64,000 nucleotides of DNA from Druceiella hillmani (GCA_039881145.1 JAYKKI010000095.1:1299501-1363500), one strand, 5' to 3'; counted from the stretch's first letter, positions 1-13,300 are shown. The notes: a model not told the origin generated them from the sequence alone. Numbers and translations are program-made.

Positions 1-1363
1 TAGGCGCAGAGTCTACCTTTTTTGAAATCAACTGTTCGAGAAGGGGTTTAGCGGACGCGACGAGTGATTGTTTATTTCGATGGATCCGTTTTACCCTCAT
101 CAATTGACGATAAAATCGGTGATCAGTACCCGTTGCACGTGTTATGTTCTCTTAACCTTTGCATGCCCATGACTGCGTTCTTGATTACTGAGTCCTTTGG
201 ATTTCGATTTTCTTTTTTAATTAATACGTTTAGTATATCAGGAGACGGTTAACAGTCGTTAACAATTTTAATTCGTCAGAATTTTAATTAATGACAAAAT
301 AATCTAGATCAATATGGTTCTATAAAAATTGGAGATAGTCCCTTGGCGAACTTTGTTAGTATAATTTAAAAAAAAACAATAGTTTTACGAAAAACGATGC
401 AAAATTAACACTACTATATGTTTGAACGGAACTGACTCTGTGATCTGCATACAAATAAACAACTCGATTAAATTAAAACCTTAAATGTCTATCTATTTTC
501 ACAAATAGAGTAAAGGTTCACATATTGACTGGCAATGTCCATTAAATGCACACTAATACGAGATGATATCATATTACATCGCCACTTTAAAAAATGATTT
601 TTGAATAATTTGAACCCAAAATATTATTTTATCTTACAATATTTCCAAACATTATTATTTCCTTACAGTAAATATAGTATACGTTATCAAAAATTCTACG
701 AATTTGATAGTTCTGGCTAACTAGTTTTATGGTATGGTATAAATACTACCGCAAGTTATTTTGGACAATACAAGTAATTTAAACGATCAGCCTAAAACAA
801 AGAATTCGAGGAAATTACTAAGTTAAATGTACACTAATTTTCCAAATGCTGCAAAGAGTCATACAATCGATTGCATCATCTTTCCTATCTCTCAGGTTTT
901 TAGAGGAATTAACATTACTGGTATTCATTCTTATGAATAATTAATAATGTTAAAATTACATTCATTTTACTGCATCAGATATCAGCAATGTTTGATGCGG
1001 CAAAATGAACGTAATTTCAGCATTATCACTAAAATCATACAATTCTCTATACTGAGTTTGCTGAAAGCCTTAGTTATTATGAACATCAAGAAAATTACAA
1101 GTTCTGGCTTTGGTTAATAGTTATCTAGACAAGAGTAATATTACAGTTCAATTGAGCGCTTAGGCAATGTACAAGTATTATTTGATTATATAATTTTGTT
1201 CAACTGTTTTGAATTCGGCTATCATTCCACGAAATATGGTTTTGGTAATAAATTTCAAGTAGTAGAAAACGTTTAACAAATAGAAAATTCTGATAATGAA
1301 TTTTAATGATTATGTTTATTTTGCTTCAGACAAAATTCATTCAATTTCCTAAAGCATTACTTA
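1..1363. other. AT-rich stretch without a recognisable gene
   Basis: Unique-looking AT-rich DNA. Only the first 230 bases are nearer to balanced composition, and no reading frame there resembles a protein I know or has convincing splice sites. No tandem repeat or hairpin stands out. Confidence 0.6.
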
Positions 1364-1810
1364 TTTAAATGTCTTTCGTAATTTTTCTTATCCCATGTGT
1401 CAATTTTAATTCAAAAAATTAAAAGCAAAAATAATAAATAAGTTGAATTTTTTCCAATTTTAAATTAGAGACAGTTTGAGGCATATTAAATTGGAGATTA
1501 AAACGTCTAACCTTTACTTCCCTTTTTTTATATACTGCACAACTTTAAGTAAAAATGTAATATATAAATAGACCTTATTACTACTATTTTTATCAGAGGC
1601 GCATTAATTTATATCATAGCTATCGTTTTCGCCTCTGATAAAAATATTAGAAAAAAGGTCTATTTATATATTTGTGCAGAATATAAAAAAGGTGATTATA
1701 GATTAGACATTTTATGCTATAATTTAATATGCCTGAAACTGTGTAATTTAAGGTTAGGAAAAAATTCAATTTATTTACTATTTTATAAGAAAAATCACCA
1801 GACATTTAAA
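1364..1810. mobile_element. 447-bp foldback (MITE-like) element
   Basis: The two halves are imperfect reverse complements over almost their whole length. The outer ends carry TTTAAATGTCT at 1364-1374 and AGACATTTAAA at 1800-1810. The apex is a perfect 16-bp stem (1586-1601 against 1630-1645) around a 28-base spacer. In between, pairs such as TATATAAATAGACCTT / AAGGTCTATTTATATA match. There is no open reading frame. Such foldbacks are usually non-autonomous DNA transposons or inverted duplications. A target-site duplication is not clear, so the class is inferred. Confidence 0.75.
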
Positions 1811-1846
1811 AAAGACGTTAGAAATGTAGTTACTATGAAATATATG

Positions 1847-1883
<37 letters not shown>

Positions 1884-1907
1884 TAAATATATATCTATAT
1901 ACATATA

Positions 1908-1945
<38 letters not shown>
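1847..1945. repeat. (AT)n microsatellite with GT and CAT interruptions
   Basis: Nearly pure AT dinucleotides with a central ATGTGTGTAT interruption. It lies 36 bases past the end of the foldback element. Confidence 0.95.
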
Positions 1946-1948
<3 letters not shown>

Positions 1949-3318
1949 ATTGATAATATATAAATGCCTCAAATTTTCTTCAATTCAGGGATAGTCGTTA
2001 ATCTTAAAAAAATTTAATTACTTCTCCAACAAACTTCTCACCGAAAAAATGTCATTAAATTAATTATATTAAAAGTACTTCTTACCTAACGCTAGGGTTG
2101 AATCTTAAATTATCCGGTTGTTTTTGAAGAAATTAAAAAAAACATTCTTCATCAATCGAGTTTCATTTTTTTATTAAGGGAAGTTCTTTGTTGACATGTA
2201 CTTTCTGTGTCCCAGAAAGAAACTAGTAAAGGTTCACATGCTATGAAACTTTTTGTACGTTTTTATGTAAGTTTTGAAGATAAAAGAAGACTCTGAACTT
2301 TTTCAAAAGCTACGGAAAAGCTGCCGCAAGTAATTGAATATACAATGAAAGCGGATGGTGGATTTCTATAGGATGGAAAAATGATAATTTCAAAAATGAA
2401 ATGAAAGAAATAAACTAGTTTTTCAATCTGTACATATCTGGAAACAAAGGGGAGAACTGAAAAGATATAAACAATATTGAGCAAGATATAATCCTGAATT
2501 TGTTTTTCTTAAATTATTGCTGTTTTGAATTTCATAGAATTATAACGGTTTGATATGCTTCACTATAGTGAATAGATCATAAAACTAGTAGATTTTTTAT
2601 TTCGGGTAATTTTTCAAGGCTCTGGAAATTTTACCATCCGTCCCAATAAAGATATGTTAAAAGATACATAAACTTTTACCGTTTTATCTTTATTTATTTC
2701 TCTCTGAGACATGCAATATACAGCATTTTTTCTTGCGAACTAAGTAGAAACTCCCACAAATGGAAATCTATTGAGATTACTTTAAAAACTAAGACCTCAA
2801 GAATGTTGGTTTAATTAAGAGGAAATATAGATATAAAATCAGTTTACGTGCCTTGTTTTCGTAGGTACCGGTACAAGTTTTTTTTTGTATTTGAAAAACT
2901 TGCACGTTTCTTTGGAAAATGAGAATATTTTTGTACTTCTAATTCTATTACACCTAAGAATAACGCTTGTGGTTTAACTTACGTTAGTTTCATTTTGATG
3001 AAAGACCAAATAATAAATTTTAGTCTGTCTAAATTTTAGCCTGTCAGAGTATTTATTTATAATACTCTGACAGGCGTAGATGCACGTTGTAGCAATACTA
3101 GGATCAAAAACTAAAAATATGAAAGAGAACTTAAACCTATCATTTTATATGTGCGCATTAATTGATATAAGTAAACCAGTCATAGTATAGATTCGTAAAT
3201 ACATTGCTTGTACATGAAAAAATGTGTATGTACTGGTGCTGTCTTTTTTCATAACCAATTTAGTTAAATATTTAGGAAAGTTTCCGTAAGATAATTCGCG
3301 CTTCAAAACTTACAGCTT
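1946..3318. other. AT-rich stretch with one hairpin, no gene
   Basis: No coding signal was seen. The only structure is a perfect 15-bp stem at 3039-3053 and 3061-3075 (arm GCCTGTCAGAGTATT) with a 7-base loop. It could be a small foldback remnant or a transcribed hairpin, and nothing distinguishes these. Confidence 0.55.
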
Positions 3319-3411
3319 GTTTAATTTGATTGACCTTGTTCATGCCCCCTTTCAATTAGCAATGACGTCACTTTGGCGCAACCCCAGAGACAAGCGGACG
3401 TGATCGGCATT
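3319..3411 (+). repeat. Dispersed repeat core, copy 1
   Basis: First of four related ~90-bp cores in the window (others at 8262-8347 minus, 21376-21462 minus, 32595-32694 plus). Shared blocks in order are GTTTAATT-like, ATTGACCT, TTTCAATTAGCAAT, then a GC-richer AGAGACAAGCGGACGTGATC-type end. This copy also contains the palindrome TGACGTCA at 3363-3370, identical to the CRE/ATF consensus. It may be an old SINE-like or MITE-like family; no coding frame is visible. Confidence 0.65.
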
Positions 3412-5046
3412 TTGGGCGGTACAGCCAATTATTCTCGTCAAATTTTGAGTTGAATTTAAAGCAATATGGCAACAGTTGCGGAATAAAGTTAAACTTCAGC
3501 CAGGGGTGTTTCCAAATATTCGTAGTTTTAGTGAGTTGACGAAAATTTAAAGTGAAATATTCTTCGTATATAATTTTTTCGTGCTTTAGGAAACTTTATT
3601 TCCTTTCCCTCTTTCATATTTTATGTAACAAGAAGAAGTTAGTGTTTAAAACGTCATTCTGAAGATTTTTAGAATGGATATTTTATTATTTACAGCACCC
3701 TTTGCTTCTTTTCATAACCAATTAGTTATATCCAGGGTAAAATTACATACTTTAAAAAATGAAATTGTACTAAATTAACCTTAGTAAATTGTTAATTGAA
3801 GTGAGACGATGTTTGTTAAACGATGTTTGATGTTTGTAAATATTGTCGTTAACGTAATTCAACAATATTTTCTTCTGGCGTTTTCATTTATTTTTTATGC
3901 CAATTTTTTGTAGCTATTTTATTTGAAGAACCTTTTAAATTTCAGATTAGTTGTCGAAACTCCAAAATTTACAAGTAATCTTTTCTACGCAATATTTTCT
4001 TTTGAATTATTTGTTTAAAATTCCATAATTTTTTAATACCAAACAAATAATTTGTTATTATTTTATCAATCAATGTATTATAGAATAAATTAGATAATAT
4101 ACACTTTTTTAAAACAAAATTAAATTATTTCCAGTTGTATTTATTCCGTTAAATAAAATTCAATACCATTCTTTTCGTTGAGGCGTGTTTATTTGGTCAA
4201 GTTTAGTAACGAGTCAATCTTTAGATCGCAGTATGAAGCGGAAAATTTAGAAAGACTGTGTAAACAATTGTATGTCGCTTCTGTTGTTTTTTTATTGTAG
4301 GTAGTTATGTAGACCATTTTTCAATAAGTATATTTTATTTTATGAAATGAATCGGTAACTACTTTTCAATTTTTCTAGTAAAATAATATATCAAATTGCC
4401 TTACTAACGTTTTGCTGCTATTAAATAGTTACAAACCCCAACGAAAAAAGAATGCTGCCAAAAAATTTGGGGAAGAAATATTTTTCCTACGTAGGAAAGA
4501 AATTTAGAATTTAAATCATATTTGTAACAATCGATATTGCCTTCCAAAGAAATACAGGACGAACTAGAACCAAAGAAAAACTGTTTTAAAATTTCAAGTT
4601 ATTTTTTCAAAAAGAATCGGTGGCCCTATTCGTCCTTTTGTTATTTGCAGTTGTTTTAAGCAACCCATCACCAGCGAGGGATTACTGGATAAGTTTTGTT
4701 AGGTTAGTATTTAATATTTGATTATTACTATAAATTGACTAGAGATGTCAGATGATCAACAATATTAAAAAGTAAGGATGTAATCTATACTAATATAAAA
4801 AATGGAATAGTTTGTTTGTTCCTCTAGAAAGTAGAACCTTACGTCCGATTTTAAAAATTCTTCGTGTTAGAAAGCAAATAGTTTGGGTAATATTATAAGC
4901 TATATGTTATCACGCTATGTATCATAGGGAAAGAGCAGTATGAGTTAAACTACGAGGGTCCCATACACATTTCGGCATTTATATATGTACATTTGAGCAT
5001 ACTACTGCAGTACCTTACCAACAAACGTGTATTACTTTTTCGCAAC
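3412..5046. other. AT-rich stretch without a recognisable gene
   Basis: No repeats of note, no coding similarity and no convincing splice-bounded frame. Confidence 0.55.
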
Positions 5047-5052
5047 GTATAT

Positions 5053-5108
<56 letters not shown>
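5047..5108. repeat. (AT)n microsatellite
   Basis: About 60 bases of AT dinucleotide with one ACATGT interruption near the left end. Confidence 0.95.
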
Positions 5109-5111
<3 letters not shown>

Positions 5112-5359
5112 AAATATTCAAAAAAATTTAAGGTCTAGGATAATCGCTATAATTTCCCTGTAATCGTCTTATCTGATTTTACCAACCGTTATTTTACGAT
5201 TTCTGGCTCGGTATGTTCGGAAATAAGGGAGTGAAATTTCATATTTTCGCATTTATTCGCATGTTTTTAAATGCATTTTAAATTTCAGAAAAAATGTTAT
5301 ATTCCTCAGAACGAACCCTTACAAATGATAAAAAAGAACATAAAAAAATAAGATATGTA

Positions 5360-5644
5360 TTTAATGACTCTTTAATTGTTTTGCGAATATTTTAATGCAG
5401 TTGATGTTATAAAATATGTAGATTAATAAATTAATGCAGTTGATGTTATAAAATATGTAGATTAATACATTTTAATGCAACTAATGTTATAAAATATTAA
5501 TGCAGTTGATGTTATAAAATATGTAGATTAATAAATTAATGCAGTTGATGTTATAAAATATGTAGATTAATAAATTTAATGACTCTTTAATTGTTTTGCG
5601 AATATTTTAATGCAGTCGATGTTATAAAATATGTAGATTAATAA
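5360..5644. repeat. Minisatellite, ~39-bp unit, about six copies
   Basis: The unit begins TAATGCAGTTGATGTTATAA and ends TATGTAGATTAATAAA. Copies start near 5393, 5432, 5473 (truncated and diverged), 5498, 5537 and 5608. A longer segment (TTTAATGACTC onward, 5360 and about 5575) is also duplicated, so the array grew by at least two steps: single-unit expansion and copying of a multi-unit block. Confidence 0.9.
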
Positions 5645-6120
5645 GGTGTGTTGTCATGCCAAGATTCTACATCGCAGGTTTCCTGATAAAAGTCTTTCGT
5701 AGAAACATCGCCGTACTTTTCCCACAACCTTTGCGCAGACTTCTAAAAACTTTTATATATCCCTTTCCTTATATAGAGTAATTTCGCATAATTCTCAATA
5801 TATTTCAAACAAACTATGAAACAAAAAAACAGCTGACGGGCGTTTTTCCATTTAAGGTATTGGACCTCAAAAATATGAGAAAAGTCGGGAAATGCTGTAA
5901 AACTGCTGCCAGGTAAAGAGAGGCCTTTTTGTTTATTGACTGATCATTGATTTGAGTATTCATGCCAATTTACCACGATCCCAATTGCGGATACCACTGA
6001 GGCGAATGGACCAGAGGCGTTCAGTGGAGGCTAGGGAAGAGGACCACAATTAATATAATTCTATGCACGTAAAACCGCGAGGCAGAGCTATTAATTAATT
6101 ATATTTATGCGCGGAATTAT
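5645..6120. other. Unique, less AT-rich tract; possible conserved noncoding DNA
   Basis: Composition here is clearly more balanced than the surroundings, most strongly at 5960-6050 (around GGCGAATGGACCAGAGGCG). No frame remains open long enough to suggest an exon, and it is not repeated elsewhere in the window. A regulatory role is only a possibility. Confidence 0.35.
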
Positions 6121-8149
6121 ACAGTCTTAATTTGGTAACCCTTTACTTCTAATATTCCCTGAAATTTTTCATACATAAGATCTGTGACACGATTAGCGTT
6201 GTTTTTTGTAAAAGTAAGTAAAATAGAAGCAGTATTTCATCAATAAACCCCGTGTAATTGTTTACGTAATCAAATGTTTTCAGATTTTAAACGCGGTTTG
6301 TTATTAAAAAAATTCAATGTGTTTACGATTTTAGCCATTTGCATGAAATAACAATTACTCTTGATTTTCTCTCATGATTAGTAATGTGAAAATAAATAAC
6401 AGATGTAGAAATTAAGGTTATAAATCATTTTACATGGAGAAAAAATTACGTACATTTTTTTCTGTCGTTTGCAAATAGAAGCGTCTTTAATATTTATGTA
6501 AACAGCTGTCTCTAATTTATTGATTTCCATTATTACAAAAGTCATTCACAGATTAAGAATTTTAATGATACGATTAACCAAAGACTAACTTTTTTCTATT
6601 TCTTAGTCACAACGAGCAAAGTAGTAACTCAGAAAAAAAGAAAAGTAAGTAACACTTTTAAACATAATATTTATATCATGCGAAGTATACTTAAATCAAA
6701 GTCCGTTACAGAATTTCAAAATATGTAAAGTTTGTATTTTATTTCCAGTCACTTATTTTATCTCATTGTTCTTACGTTTGTTACTTAGCATCAAATAGAT
6801 TGATTAAAAATATATAGGCAGAATTAAGTTTCAAAAAAGAAACCCAGTAAATCTCGAATCATAATACAGATGAAACATTTATTATGACCAAGAGAAATAA
6901 ACGCAGCTGAGAAGAATAATTCCATTTGACAATGTATTCAATAATGTAACCTGTGTTAGAAACAGGTGGCAGAAAATGGCACGCCTACTACATGAAGTGC
7001 TATGCTTCATCATGAATAAATTAAATATTATAATTATAAACTCTATAATACGTTTATAAACTGATACCGCGATGTTCCTTTATATCTTCCTAACCAATTG
7101 GAATTTCACTAATAAGATGACTATCGATTAGTCCTGATATAGTTTATCTGACGTCATCGTAAAATCTTATGTATATTAGCTGTGAAAAACACGCAATGTG
7201 AAATGTTAAATTTAAAATAAATATATCGTGTAGGTTATTAATAGATCTCAGGCGATTAAACGGATTTCAATAAATAAGGTATCATTCGATTCATCGTAAT
7301 ACACTGGTTAACACGAAATAGGTGACGTTACAGAAAAAATGAGAGGGATATTAGAAGAAATGAAATTTATTTTTGAGAACCGCTGCAATGTGCATATCAA
7401 GTGAAATGTTAATTTATAGCAATATGTGTACAGATACATACAGATAATGTATCATTTTCATCGCTCAAAGGTAATGCAGTCATTATTGTCATCTTTTTCA
7501 GGTGTTTTTTTATTACATTTTCTTACTTTATTATATTTAATATTAAATACCTCAAAATAAACCTAACAGTGAAATTCTGCTTCTGCAGTATGGATAACCA
7601 AATACATACATTATTAAAAGATTATTATTAATTGCGTAAAAATAACTACTCGATTCAAAAAGACCGGATGAAGCAATTTGACTAAAATAGTTTTATTGAA
7701 TACCTGATGTAAAAGGTTTTAGCATAACTACCGTTGATGTTTGAAAAGGATAAAAAGAGAATATTTTATTAAAGTTGACGTAGAATCAACTATTGGTAAA
7801 AATTTCAGTTATATGACTATTTTTCATCTATCCTGTGAATAATTTTTCCGTAAATCATTTTACACACGATGAATCTTAACAATTGACCGATTTACAAACT
7901 TAACGTTTAAAAACAGACGGTGTCAAATTGCGACTTTGTGTGCAGTAATATTCGTTGTAAACATCATTGAATAAGGAGAATGATACGAATAAGGACATTT
8001 TTTAAGGTTTTTGTTATTGATTTTAATGAACCTATTTTTCATATTTTATTAAAAAAAAGCACATTCACTTGAAATCAACCCATGTGTTCAAATATTACGA
8101 TAAACTATTTTGCGTTTATTTATTTTTTGATTTATAACAGAATGAATAA
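6121..8149. other. AT-rich stretch without a recognisable gene
   Basis: Nothing beyond short homopolymer runs was seen on either strand. Confidence 0.55.
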
Positions 8150-10300
8150 ACTTAATTAATGCTCTTAAAAAAGGACTTGTCCAAAATTAACATTATGACT
8201 ACCTTTTCCAATTTTATAATTAGATCGAAACCCAAGAAACAGTCAGAATTAACATCATTTACGATGCAAGTCATGTCGCTGTCTCTAAGCAAGCAGCTCC
8301 CATATATCTTATTGCTATTGAATTGAAGGAGGTCAATTGAATTAAACAAACAAATTGCAAGAGCTTTATGTCTTGCAACCAATTTCTTTGACAAGTCTAT
8401 TTGGGTCGGTAAGATTCTATGGCTGTGCACCCAGTTTTTATTCGGCCTAGTGAACAATGTTGGCGTCTTTATTTTACTAAATGCTTATTGTTTCTGATCT
8501 TCCATTTAAATCAGAGGTCAGCATCAAAATAAAATGGTTACCATATCGTTTTTGGCATGTTTGTTTCAATATAGAATTCACTTTTTGTTTATTTTAATAG
8601 CAAGGATGGCGTATTTAGCATGACTTCTGAGACCAGGCCAACTTGATAAATTATCCATAAGAATATTGCGAAGAAAAATTGAATGAAAGAAGCCGTGCAT
8701 TGCGAAAGTAAAGTTTCGAATAATTTTGCTAGACTATAATGAAAATAGTGGATGCGACAACCAATTCCGAAGGTTTAAACTTAGTTTGAATAAAAAAGAT
8801 TTTTATCCCAAATATTTAATCTGTATTAGTTGGATAGTGTCCAAATGGTAACTGACAAAAATTATTACTAATAGACGCGTTGAAATGGTAAATACAAACA
8901 ACTAATTAGGACTTCGTAAAATTAACGTAAAGTTCATTTTATGTGATTTAGCTTATATTCAAAAAATCGACTTCGCTGAAACCGTTTTTCCTGAGTTAGT
9001 TTGAAATGTAGATATATCGACAATTTCTTTCAGACTTTACCAAATATTATGTAAGGATATTGAAAAGTAGTCTTTAAAAAAAAACAACATATAAAAATAT
9101 CATGATGCTGTTTACAAAATTCATTCTTGGCAAAATGATTATGTCAAGAATTTGACAAAATGATTTCTTGACAAAATAATTTTGTCAAAATTATACCCTT
9201 TAATTGCTTCTTTTGTATTGACCAGAAAAACTTTATTTCGATCCGTTCACAAGTTTTGAAAAGGGACTCTAATCTAATATTATCTGATCTAATATAATGA
9301 TGAATAGAATTCGACGTAAATATGTTTAATAATTGTTGCATTGTACTTCTAAAAATTTTAAGAAGCGTGATCATTTGGAATAGGTAAAAACAAAAAATTA
9401 AACAAAGAATGACTGTAGGAATCGGATGCAAAATATATCTCCAATTTCTTTTAATGAATCAGATGCAGCTTATATCTCCACATTCTTTCAAGAGTTATAG
9501 AAACAGAGTGACGCTTAAGAAAAAAGCACAAACGTAATACTAAAAATGTATACATCTACACGAAACTCAACATACAAGAAATATGTTTCAGAATCATGGT
9601 ACACTAAATAACATATTCGAGGAGACGATGTTAGAAGTCAGTAATGAAGAAATATTAATTATTAACTACCTTATTGTGGTCATGTACCGGCCAAATTTAT
9701 ACGTATACGCCCAGTTACAGAATATATTATTTTAACATTTCTAGCTTTCAGAAGAGAATACTGCAATAAATACAACGAAATAAAAACAACATTTTCATCG
9801 CAAATATTAACATTTCACAAAGTAATTCGTAGCCTCTGCTATTGAATATTCAAATTCATCGAGCGAAGTAATGATGAAAATAAAAGTAATATCATTTATT
9901 TCAGAAAAAGAAATTTTAAAAGCAAGACGTTACGTCTTAAAATCACTTTTCAAAACGCCTCAGGTTACGAGAGTTGGTCGAGGATAAAATAATGGCCGAA
10001 GCTTTATAAAGCCGTAAAGCTTTCATGAATTTTTTTCATGAATTTATAATTATTATGAAATTAAAAAATATTATATTATATTTTATTTAATATCGCGTAG
10101 TTATTATATTCTGAATATAGCCCTATTTGTAAAATTTTAATAATTTATACCATTTAAAGATTTTAAAAGTAGTGCCAGTATGATAATTTACATTATGTGC
10201 ATATAATTATTTTGGTTTATTTCATTACGATTTTAGAAATGTTGGTTTGACGCTGGGAAGATCATTGTTTATCTTTATAACTTTACATGACTGCGCAAAA
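8150..10300. repeat. Old duplicated block, copy 1 (pairs with 21376-23560)
   Basis: Collinear matches to 21.4-23.6 kb run through this block in the same orientation. Examples are 8262-8540 with 21376-21650, 8600-8960 with 21950-22220, 9580-9740 with 22670-22830, and 9800-10270 with 22880-23530. Similarity is patchy, with indels, so the duplication is old. A 29-base run at 9939-9967 is identical in both copies. I recognise no protein: short frames such as the one on the minus strand at 8152-8457 have no known match and sit on the repeat core. The block may be a segmental duplication or two copies of an unclassified transposon. Confidence 0.75.
8262..8347 (-). repeat. Dispersed repeat core, copy 2
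   Basis: Read on the minus strand it begins GTTTAATTCAATTGACCTCC and ends AGAGACAGCGACATGAC followed by TTGCATCG. These match copies 1, 3 and 4 in order and spacing. It sits inside the duplicated block, so copies 2 and 3 descend from one insertion or are part of that block's own sequence. Confidence 0.65.
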
Positions 10301-13300
10301 TGAGTGTATTCATGATTTATGTGTGTTTTTTTATTATCTTGTAGTAACATAATGACTCAGTCGACTTCCATAAATCGACTATGTCACAATATACTTCTTG
10401 TCTTGAGTGAAATAGACTAAACTCTTATTATAAAATTTAAATCCATGTTGTTAGATTAAGAGCCCACTACTGTTACGAAAGTTCTGCTAAAAGAATTATT
10501 TGTTTGGAGTGCGATATATTATGTTTGAGAATTTGGACCTCTTTGTTATCAGACCGGCCTCCCAAAGGTGATTCTAATCTCAATTAAAGAACATAAGTTT
10601 ATGTGTAATGTGTATGATATATTACTATTTCTTAATAATATTTTATATTCTTAATAATAAGTCTACTCAAACCTCTTTTTTTTTTACTTTTTAGTGCACT
10701 TAATACACGCAGTCGTGTTTTTTTTTTGTTTCTCTAATTAATTTTCTTTTTTTATTCTTAAATATTATGGGTTGCATAGCTAAGTTCTAATCAGTTTTTC
10801 GCCGATTATTAAGAATAATTGCATTTCAATTAAATAACCTTCACCAGTTTTTTATATTAAAAATTAGCTAGAGAGATAATTAAATTTTTTATTTATAAAT
10901 TAATTTTATGGTTATTTACGTCATTAGATGCAAAATATTTTCGTCTTGTTACTGCTCATGAATATATGTTTTGACTATTGTATTTTACGTAAATATAAAA
11001 ATACAAATAATTAAGAAGAAGCTAATCACGTGATATAATTAACTTATGTTAATTGGATTTAGAATTCATTAGCAATTATTTAAAAAATCCTGATCAATTA
11101 TTTATTGATTAATTAATTGTTCGGTTTTTTAATATTATTTACAATTTTAAAGAATGAATTTTGGTGAGAATAAAGGTGAACCTTAAAAGAAAGAAGGTGC
11201 ACTAAATGTTGTACAACAACTTTAAAAGTATTTGGGCGATATCTAAAAGGATGAAGGTTCAAACGCCACTCACAGGTGGAATTTTTTTAAAATTTAAAAT
11301 GGTACCTTAGTTTTAAAACATGAACTTTTCTTTACTCTTCCAGGCCATTTGAAGACAGAAATTTTAAATTAGTAGTAAACAGAACTTGGCATAACATTAT
11401 TGATACACTATTGATCTGCCACTAGTTAAGGAATTATTACAAGGAGTTAGTAATCTATAATAATATTATTTTCACTTTTCAATAGCTATTGCAAATTTAA
11501 TATAAAAACGTTCAAGTGCGTGTGGGGCTTTCTAAGGGTTCCGTATCATTACATGATATCGTAAAACGTTCCAAGTAAGCAATTTGTAAATATGGGCTAA
11601 ACGAAAAAAGATAAAAAATATATTTGTCATGTAATAATTACATAAAGAATTGGAAACAAATCTTCAAACATTTTCTCTTAATTGTTTTGCTAGCTGTGTT
11701 CGCGGCTTTATTCCATTGAGGAACTTTGGAAAATATTGGTTAAAATATCTGATAAAACAGTATACTTTTGTAATTTGTAAAAAAGTATTTTTTTTTAAAT
11801 AAGCACTTTTTATATTGAAAACTCAGACAGCCATAACTTCTTTTTAGTTGCTCGATTGCCTTAAAATAAAGCTTATATGTTATCCCAGACCCAATAGATT
11901 CCACCAAAACACCTTTATTAAAATCCTTTTAGGTGTTCTTGGGTGATGTATAAACAAATAAACAGACTCAGAGCCAAAATGATAAAAATCCCACAAATTA
12001 AGTTTTTGTGTTCCATTATCTTAATTATATTCCCTTAAAAATTAAATGCCTTCAATATACAGATGCGCGAATTCCACATTTTTATTTTACGCTTAGATAA
12101 CAAATTACGCAACAATCAATTTTACACAGCATAATACTAAACCTACTAACATTATAAAATTATTAATATGGATAAAAATTAATACTTAAAAAAAGTTGTG
12201 GAAACAAAATAAGCTTACAATGAAAGAACACATCGAAAAAACTAATATGCGGAAGATGATCAACGACGATATCTGTCCTCGTGCGTCATCCTGAATTAGG
12301 ATTATATATCACTCACACCTATCGCACCATTCCATACTTCATCTGTGACCACACCCATTTGGCCAATGTATGTCCAAGTGGAAAGTTTTATTAGATAATT
12401 TAAAATATTTGTATTGTCATCTACTTATTTACTAGATGTCTGATAAGTAGACATTTTTTGTGTTGTGCTGATAGTATGAACATTCATTTTTGAAAATATT
12501 AAATTGGTCGGAGTGAAAAAAATGTAATAAAAAAAATATTATGACTGCTAGCTAATTCCCGTATTCGTCTAAAACAATATCTAAAGTGGTTCAATAGTCT
12601 TACGTAATATGTGCAGAAACAAACACACGGACAGACAAAAATTCCAAAAACGTTATTTTTGTACTCCATTTTATTTTGTATCACTAAATAATTTTTTCAC
12701 AAATATTTACAATGTGCAGACAGACTTGTTATGCAAATTTATTATATATGTGTATTATACTTTCCTTCAGGCCAAATTTTAATCTTTTATAATATCGGTA
12801 AATACTGTTTAATCTTTGATGAGTGAATAAAATAGTGTCAAAACATGTATTATTTTAAAGGACGCGTATTTTTATTGCATATAAGCCTTAACTTTTATAG
12901 GACTATGCGGTCATACACTTTAATATTTTAATTTTAACTACATACCACTAGTCACAAAATATAAAAAAATGGAGGGGGTAAGTTCAGGGAATACTGTGAA
13001 AACATATGTCGCCAATTTGAAACAAACAAAATTTAAACGCGTTAATTATATTGCAGCGTACGTCCGCATTCCTTTTCAAAATTATCATGTAGGTGTTAAA
13101 GGCGTTCTCGTTTCCACACGCTTATGTCAGATATATTTTGTCCCGCTTAAAGCAAAAGGTCTAAAATTTTAGTATTGTTTTCATATTTATCGACCACATC
13201 CATCACGATATCGAATTAAGGTTGCATAATACTACAGATTGGTTGATATTTTTAAATTGAATTTTAATCAATAAAATAAATTTTAAATTGTAATATTTAC

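Noticed and set aside
3363..3370. TGACGTCA as a CRE/ATF regulatory site
   Set aside because: It is an exact consensus but lies inside one copy of a dispersed repeat, and the other three copies lack it; kept only as a note.
8152..8457. 101-codon minus-strand frame as a gene
   Set aside because: It overlaps the dispersed repeat core, has no known motif, and the partner block's equivalent frame is disrupted.
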